Source: Salinisphaera sp. G21_0 (GTDB taxonomy: Bacteria; Pseudomonadota; Gammaproteobacteria; Pseudomonadales; Endozoicomonadaceae). Taken from it: 57,959 nucleotides of DNA. The notes under the pieces are model-generated. The model was not told where the DNA came from. It searched no databases and worked only from the letters and a program-made list of their open reading frames with translations. This document shows positions 53,595 through 57,959 of the stretch, piece after piece (the first letter of the stretch is position 1; every line of letters starts with the position of its first letter). The position numbers and the translations under genes were made by a program. The DNA is taken from assembly GCF_017744115.1 (NCBI RefSeq), contig NZ_JAGHQW010000040.1, positions 1 to 57,959 of the forward strand, read 5' to 3'.

Positions 53595-54076
53595 ATGGAT
53601 GCCACAAAAGAAGCCGTCTTCCAGAACGAAATAATTGCCCAGATGCAGGCCAATGGCTGGTTGTTGGGTTCCGGCGACCAGTACCACCGGGAAACGGCGC
53701 TGTACACCAGCGATGTGCTTGATTTTGTCAAACAGACCCAGCCGAAGGACTGGGCGAAGTTCTGCAAGGTCTTCCCCTCGGATTCGGAACAGCACTTTAT
53801 CAGACACCTGGTGACGCAGCTTAACAAGGCTGACCCCAATGCCATTGATAAAGAGCTGCGCAGTTACGGCACCCTTGGGGTGTTGCGCCATGGCCTGAAG
53901 ATTCGTAATGCCCGGTTTCGCCTGTGCCAGTTTATGCCGGAGCATGATCTGAATCCGGATACCCTGGCCCGTTATAAAGAGAACCGTTGTCGCCTTGTGC
54001 CGGAGCTGGTCTATTCGCCCTATGCCACCGATGAACACTTTGCCGAAACCGGCAAAAAGGCCAGGTCGTGGCGCAT
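53595..54076 (+). pseudogene. hsdR: hsdR, N-terminal part (interrupted by an IS)
   Basis: Type I restriction subunit start: MDATKEAVFQNEIIAQMQAN, DQYHRETALYTSDVLDFVKQ, TLGVLRHGLKIRNARFRLCQ, RLVPELVYSPYATDE and KKARSWRI. At 54076 the frame is broken by the IS at 54077-55733. Joined to 55743 it reads ARSWRIDLVLFINGLPV, the PD...ExK nuclease region. The gene lost function through this and the truncation at about 56420. Confidence 0.9.
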
Positions 54077-55742
54077 CAGCAATTCCCTCAATGACAATGT
54101 GCCCCCCCCAATATCAATTGATAATTTTAAGCACAATCCCCCCATGCAATGACCATGAAGTCACTGCTTTAAAATGACTCTATTAGCGAACGCAGGCTAC
54201 AGCACCCTCCATTGTCGTTTATGAGGTATCAGGAAACAGGCTTTGGATACTCACTTTCTTCCTTATTTGCTGATCTTTGGGCTTCACTCGTTTGCCTGTC
54301 CTTCGCGGCTCAGGCACTCCCTGTAAAACCAGTCCCTTCATAAACAGTAGCCAGGAACCGATGACAAAAATTTCAAAAAAATTCCGTTGCGCTTCCCAAA
54401 GCCTTTTCTTTCGCTTGTTAGCCTGTAAGGCCTCGTTGAACAACGGGTCGGAAAGCTCCACTATTTGATCAATAAGAAAGGCGAGAAACATCAGGCAGGC
54501 AAAGTTGCTCGACAGATTCTCCTCACCATGGCCATAGTTGTGTTCGAGGCTGTAGCCGAGGTTCTTCAGTGTATTAAACGTCTCATTCTCTATAGACCAC
54601 TTGGCGCGTCCTCCACGCATGACTTTCATGCAGTACAGATGGTTGTAAAGAGTCAGGCTGGTCGCCCAGCTGTTTTGGTAAATTCGGTTTCCTTTAGGAT
54701 CAAACTCCATGTAATCAAGAAAATTAACCAGCAGATCAGGGTGGGACTTATTGAGCGGCACATCATTGGCGTAGAGAAACCAATGTCGATGACCTTTTTT
54801 ATCGGTATACGTGAAGCGATGAACCTTTCCCTGTCGATCCATATCATCAACGGCTTCAATCAGGGCTGCGTGGTCACTATCCTTGGCGACCGCAATAAAA
54901 TGATGCCCATTAGAAAGAACCCGTTTGATGGTAGGGCCTTTGGAATAAAGATCATCAAAGTTCATGATCAGTTTTAAGTGATAATGCTCACGGGAAAGGT
55001 CGGCCAGGATGCGCTCAAGAGCCCGGACTTCACAATCATTTTTCGATGCATCTATCTGCTGGGTAATAGGCTCCGGCATGAGTGGCATGACGGTTTTCTT
55101 GCCGGGCTTGACCAGACAGATCGCTGACAGCTGATGGTAGTAGACCGTTGGCTTTTTGGGGTCCTCTGCGTTCTTGATGCAGCAATTCTTGCAGTGAATT
55201 TTTTTGGATGAAAATGTTTGGGTTGCGTCAACCGGAGCCAGATACCCTTCTTTGAAATATTTATATCGCTTTAGCCAGCCGCGTCTCTGGAAATAGGTAA
55301 AGCAAGAGGTGAACAGTGACCGGAAGTGTTCTGTCGGAACCTGATCAATGACGGCTCTGACGTAGCTGTCGCAAGGTATGTGTTCAACGTGATATAAATT
55401 TTTGGCATTGTCCTGAACGGTCGGCTGTTGTCGTTTGTCATCAGAGCTGAGCAACGATGGGTGTTTCAGGTGAAAGACGGCCAAAGCGTACATGATGGTA
55501 TCAGGAAGGGTGATTTTACCGGACCGCCCTTTGGATGATCGGGGATCAGGGATTTCCTGAACCTTTTCAAACACGAGATCAAGAAGCTCCTGTGCCACGG
55601 AGCGTTTGCTGGAAACTGGCATGCTGCAACCAATTGGTTACCAGAAGTACTATTAAGATTGCGGTTCTGTGATTAAATTTCAAGTCCCTGAGCTATGGTA
55701 GATAAGGGCTTATGGGTATTGTGGGAATTGCTGGTGGCGCAT
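54068..55742 (-). mobile_element. Insertion sequence of 1657 bp (54077-55733) in hsdR with 9-bp target duplication
   Basis: Ends are CAGCAATTCCC (54077-54087) and GGGAATTGCTG (55723-55733), perfect 11-bp inverted repeats that continue imperfectly (CAAT next to both). The target GTGGCGCAT is duplicated (54068-54076 and 55734-55742). Removing the IS and one target copy restores hsdR exactly. It carries one transposase gene on the minus strand and looks intact. Confidence 0.92.
54219..55622 (-). CDS. DDE transposase (ISNCY/IS4-superfamily-like)
   Basis: 467 residues. N-terminal part PRSSKGRSGKITLPDTIMYA, then catalytic core KLIMNFDDLYSKGPTIKRVL (Asp), FLYANDVPLNKSHPD and the C-terminal block GRAKWSIENETFNTLKNLGY, LEHNYGHGEENLSSNFACLM with the probable catalytic Glu. 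A central Cys cluster (CKNCCIKN near residue 147) may bind zinc. The family resemblance is to DDE transposases of the ISNCY or IS4 group; exact assignment uncertain. Single gene of the element inserted in hsdR. Confidence 0.8.
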   Translation of the reverse strand: MPVSSKRSVAQELLDLVFEKVQEIPDPRSSKGRSGKITLPDTIMYALAVFHLKHPSLLSSDDKRQQPTVQDNAKNLYHVEHIPCDSYVRAVIDQVPTEHFRSLFTSCFTYFQRRGWLKRYKYFKEGYLAPVDATQTFSSKKIHCKNCCIKNAEDPKKPTVYYHQLSAICLVKPGKKTVMPLMPEPITQQIDASKNDCEVRALERILADLSREHYHLKLIMNFDDLYSKGPTIKRVLSNGHHFIAVAKDSDHAALIEAVDDMDRQGKVHRFTYTDKKGHRHWFLYANDVPLNKSHPDLLVNFLDYMEFDPKGNRIYQNSWATSLTLYNHLYCMKVMRGGRAKWSIENETFNTLKNLGYSLEHNYGHGEENLSSNFACLMFLAFLIDQIVELSDPLFNEALQANKRKKRLWEAQRNFFEIFVIGSWLLFMKGLVLQGVPEPRRTGKRVKPKDQQIRKKVSIQSLFPDTS

Positions 55743-56454
55743 TGACCTGGTGCTGTTTATCAATGGTCTGCCGGTATCGACGCTGGAGCTGAAATCCGAG
55801 TTCAAGCAGTCGGTGGATAACGCCATTCGGCAGTATAAAACCACTCGCCTGGCGAAAGACCCGGAAACCGGTAAGCCGGAGCCGCTTCTCACCTTCAAGC
55901 GGGGTGCGCTGGTGCATTTTGCTGTCAGCCAATATCAGGTTTATATGGCAACCCGGTTGGCCGGTGCTGCTACCTTCTTTCTTCCGTTTAATAAGGGGAC
56001 AAAGGAAGGCGGCGCTGGTAATGATATTCCCGGCGATGAAAACCGCTATGCCACCGATTACCTGTGGAATGAGGTGTTGCTGCCGGACAACCTGCTGAAT
56101 ATTCTTGCCCGTTACGTTCACCTTGAGATTAAGGAGTCCGAAGACTGGGAAGGCCGCAAAACCAAAAAGGAAACGCTGATCTTCCCCCGGTATCACCAGT
56201 GGGATGCGGTGCGTAAACTGATTGGCGCTGCCCGTACCGAAGGTTCTGGCCACCGTTACCTGGTGCAGCACAGTGCCGGTTCCGGAAAGTCCAACTCTAT
56301 TGCCTGGACAGCCCATCAGCTATCCACCCTTTATAAAGACGATGGAGACAAGCAGTTCCATTCCGTGATCGTGATTACTGACCGGACGGTGCTGGACGAT
56401 CAGCTCCAGGATACCATCTACCCAAAAATAAAGGACACCCAAGAGTTTGACTAA
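55734..56454 (+). pseudogene. hsdR: hsdR, central part, truncated by the RAYT element
   Basis: Continuation of hsdR: IDLVLFINGLPVSTLELKSE (nuclease motif), FAVSQYQVYMATRLAG, RYHQWDAVRKLIGAARTEGS, helicase motif I VQHSAGSGKSNSIAWTAHQL and SVIVITDRTVLDDQLQDTIY. Just after DTIY (about 56420) homology stops and the frame runs into KIKDTQEFD encoded by the left flank of the tyrosine transposase. The DEAD box and everything beyond are missing (roughly half to two thirds of a normal 1000-residue HsdR). Confidence 0.88.
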
Positions 56455-56456
56455 TC
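56420..56456. repeat. Left-flank GGACACCC motif of the RAYT unit
   Basis: AAAAATAAAGGACACCCAAG (56424-56443) is the near-complement of the TTGGGTGTCCTTTTTTTT repeats at 57715-57959. It marks the point where hsdR homology ends, so the transposase gene is bracketed by inverted copies of GGGTGTCC. Confidence 0.65.
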
Positions 56457-56532
56457 GGCCACACCGTCTATTTTTCCTCTGGAGCCTCTTAAGGGAATTA
56501 AGCACATTTACCCAGTAACCAGAAAAAATGAC

Positions 56533-57513
56533 ATGACGACCGCCCGAAAAAACCTCATAGATTCAGCCAGCACGCCCTACTATCACTGCATGGCACGCTG
56601 CGTTCGCAGGGCTTTCCTATGCGGCAAAGACAATTTCTCAGGCATAAACTATGAGCATCGCAGGCAGTGGGTGGTTGATCGGTTGAAAGCACTTTCTGGT
56701 ATTTTTGCTCTGGAAGTCTGTGCTTATGCGGTGATGTCGAATCATTATCATGTGGTGCTCCATATCAATAGTCAGCAAGCTAAAAAATGGGAGACCAAAG
56801 AAGTCTTACAACGCTGGACGCAGCTGTTTTCTGGCCCGCACCTGGTTCAGCGTTATCTTGTCGGCGACCAGCTGGGCAAAGTAGAGCTGCTGCGTGTCGA
56901 AGAATATGCCCAGAAGTACCGCAGTCGTTTAATGGATATCAGCTGGTTCATGCGCTGCCTTAACGAATACTTAGCCCGGCTGGCCAATAAAGAGGATGAG
57001 TGCAAAGGGCGCTTTTGGGAAGGTCGTTACAAAAGTCAGGCCCTGTTAGATGAGGCGGCATTGCTGACTTGCATGGCCTATGTCGACCTAAACCCCATCC
57101 GGACAAAAATTGCTGCAACGCTGGAAACCTCAAAACATACCTCTATAAAAGAACGCATTGAGTCATACGACAGCGCAGACGGAAAAAAACAAAAGTTACA
57201 CTTGAAACCGTTAAAAGCTCAGGGTCAAAACCCTGAACAGGCGATTCCATACCCACTCAGTAGTTACTTTGAACTGGTTGACTGGTCTGGCCGAATTATC
57301 CGCAAAGGCAAACGTGGTCGTATAACCGACGATGTACCGCCTATCCTGGAGCGCTTGGGTATTGACCCAAATGAATGGCTGCAGACTATGCGCTGGCATA
57401 ATCGTTTTCACCGCGCAGTCGGCAAGCTGGCTTCACTGAAGGCTTATGCAGAAAGTACCGGAAAGTGCTGGGTTCATGGAATGTCTGTGAGCGGTGCTCT
57501 TTACCCTGCCTGA
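56533..57513 (+). CDS. REP-associated tyrosine transposase (RAYT, Y1_Tnp family)
   Basis: 326 residues. N-terminal ARKNLIDSASTPYYHCMARC, then the HUH metal motif AYAVMSNHYHVVLHI and the catalytic Tyr helix MRCLNEYLARLANKEDECKG followed by RFWEGRYKSQALLDEAALLT, AYVDLNPIR (all classic TnpA_REP). HUH enzymes cut single-stranded DNA through a 5'-phosphotyrosine and are thought to spread REP sequences. It is bracketed by inverted GGGTGTCC repeats. About 100 residues longer at the C-terminus than minimal RAYTs. Confidence 0.92.
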   Translation: MTTARKNLIDSASTPYYHCMARCVRRAFLCGKDNFSGINYEHRRQWVVDRLKALSGIFALEVCAYAVMSNHYHVVLHINSQQAKKWETKEVLQRWTQLFSGPHLVQRYLVGDQLGKVELLRVEEYAQKYRSRLMDISWFMRCLNEYLARLANKEDECKGRFWEGRYKSQALLDEAALLTCMAYVDLNPIRTKIAATLETSKHTSIKERIESYDSADGKKQKLHLKPLKAQGQNPEQAIPYPLSSYFELVDWSGRIIRKGKRGRITDDVPPILERLGIDPNEWLQTMRWHNRFHRAVGKLASLKAYAESTGKCWVHGMSVSGALYPA

Positions 57514-57714
57514 TCAATGCATTTTCATTTTACTTTAATGTGGCCAGAATTTTCTGAGTGCTCTTTCTTATATGTCTCGATAGTATTTTCTCTGACTGTT
57601 GCTGAGTACTTTTTATGCTCTTTCTGCTTGGAATGAATGAGATTTTCTTAAATCGATCAATACTATTATTTTGAAAAATGAATAGATGAAAAATTATCTT
57701 TTCTTTTTAAAAAG

Positions 57715-57959
57715 TGGGTGTCCTTTTTTCTTCTGACGAGGCTATTTTTTGGGTGTCCTTTTTTTTCCGTCCTTTTTTCTTCTGACGAGGCTATTTTTTG
57801 GGTGTCCTTTTTTTTCTTTTTTTTCCGTTTTTTTTCCGGTTTCAGAAGCTACAGATGTGCGGAAATCGCGTTATATCATGCGCTTGACAAGTTACCTGAA
57901 CCGGAAATGACCCACAGATTTTACTGACGAGGCTATTTTTTGGGTGTCCTTTTTTTTGT
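57715..57959. repeat. Tandem T-rich repeats downstream of the RAYT gene
   Basis: The unit CTGACGAGGCTATTTTTTGG followed by GTGTCCTTTTTTTT occurs at about 57735-57770, 57782-57817 and 57925-57958, with partial copies GGGTGTCCTTTTTTCTT (57716) and GTCCTTTTTTCTTCTGACGA. Between copies two and three lies about 105 bp of unrelated sequence. The array continues past the window end. GACGAGG/GGGTGTCC words and T-runs suggest a REP-like substrate of the adjacent transposase. The stretch 57514-57714 is AT-rich with no gene. Confidence 0.75.

Noticed and set aside
53280-54038. Minus-strand frame opposite the PIN-like and hsdR genes
   Set aside because: Antisense shadow; the plus strand has recognisable HsdR and PIN motifs.

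Overview
The window looks like a chromosomal segment of a marine, facultatively anaerobic gammaproteobacterium, most like Endozoicomonas or a close Oceanospirillales relative. This is inferred from gene content and repeat richness; no database was consulted. The core genes are typical of gammaproteobacteria: mnmC, rsmC, trmN6, dusC, hemG, ubiT, guaC, udk, yciA, msrA. A fermentative set (pflB-pflA, oadGAB, mgsA) and anaerobic-type cofactor genes (hemG, ubiT) suggest growth with little oxygen.

Layout. 1-3.2 kb: an ISAs1-type transposase gene broken by a nonsense codon, a 218-bp MITE and a complete IS3-family element; removing both insertions with their target duplications restores one frame. 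3.2-5.6 kb: a degenerate TGACCCCAGCTT repeat array, a Phd/VapC-type toxin-antitoxin pair and a stand-alone HIRAN-domain protein. 5.6-10.1 kb: a type V autotransporter split by a 2-bp duplication and a HAD-like protein lacking key acidic residues. 10.3-12.6 kb: thiM-ubiT and alaE. 12.9-18.5 kb: a four-gene peptide-type ABC importer. 18.7-26.7 kb: hemG, an M23 peptidase, msrA, mnmC, dusC and two lineage-specific unknowns. 27.2-35.7 kb: the oxaloacetate decarboxylase Na+ pump, mgsA and pyruvate formate-lyase with its activase. 35.7-45.5 kb: guaC, udk, yciA, rsmC, trmN6, a DMT exporter, an OmpA-like lipoprotein with calcium-type repeats, and an ABC/FtsX exporter pair. 45.9-47.3 kb: an acidic disordered protein, a FlgM-like protein and tRNA-Arg(CCU).

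Downstream of the tRNA (47.6-57.9 kb) lies a defence-type island: hsdM and hsdS intact, a frameshifted DUF1016/YhcG remnant, an OLD/RecF-like AAA ATPase translationally coupled to a PIN-like protein, and hsdR broken twice, by a 1657-bp IS with a 9-bp target duplication and by truncation at a REP-associated tyrosine transposase (RAYT). The type I system should therefore modify but not restrict DNA.

The main recurring theme is small palindromic or MITE-like elements sitting exactly at gene 3' ends and often supplying the stop codon. One family (39946-40125; 45521-45632) has terminal inverted repeats that read QEADRE-stop from outside in. A second (26697-26870; 41982-42156) has 10-bp target duplications and lies at the ends of dusC and the OmpA-like gene. 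The most promising functional novelty is the ATPase-PIN pair nested in the type I locus.
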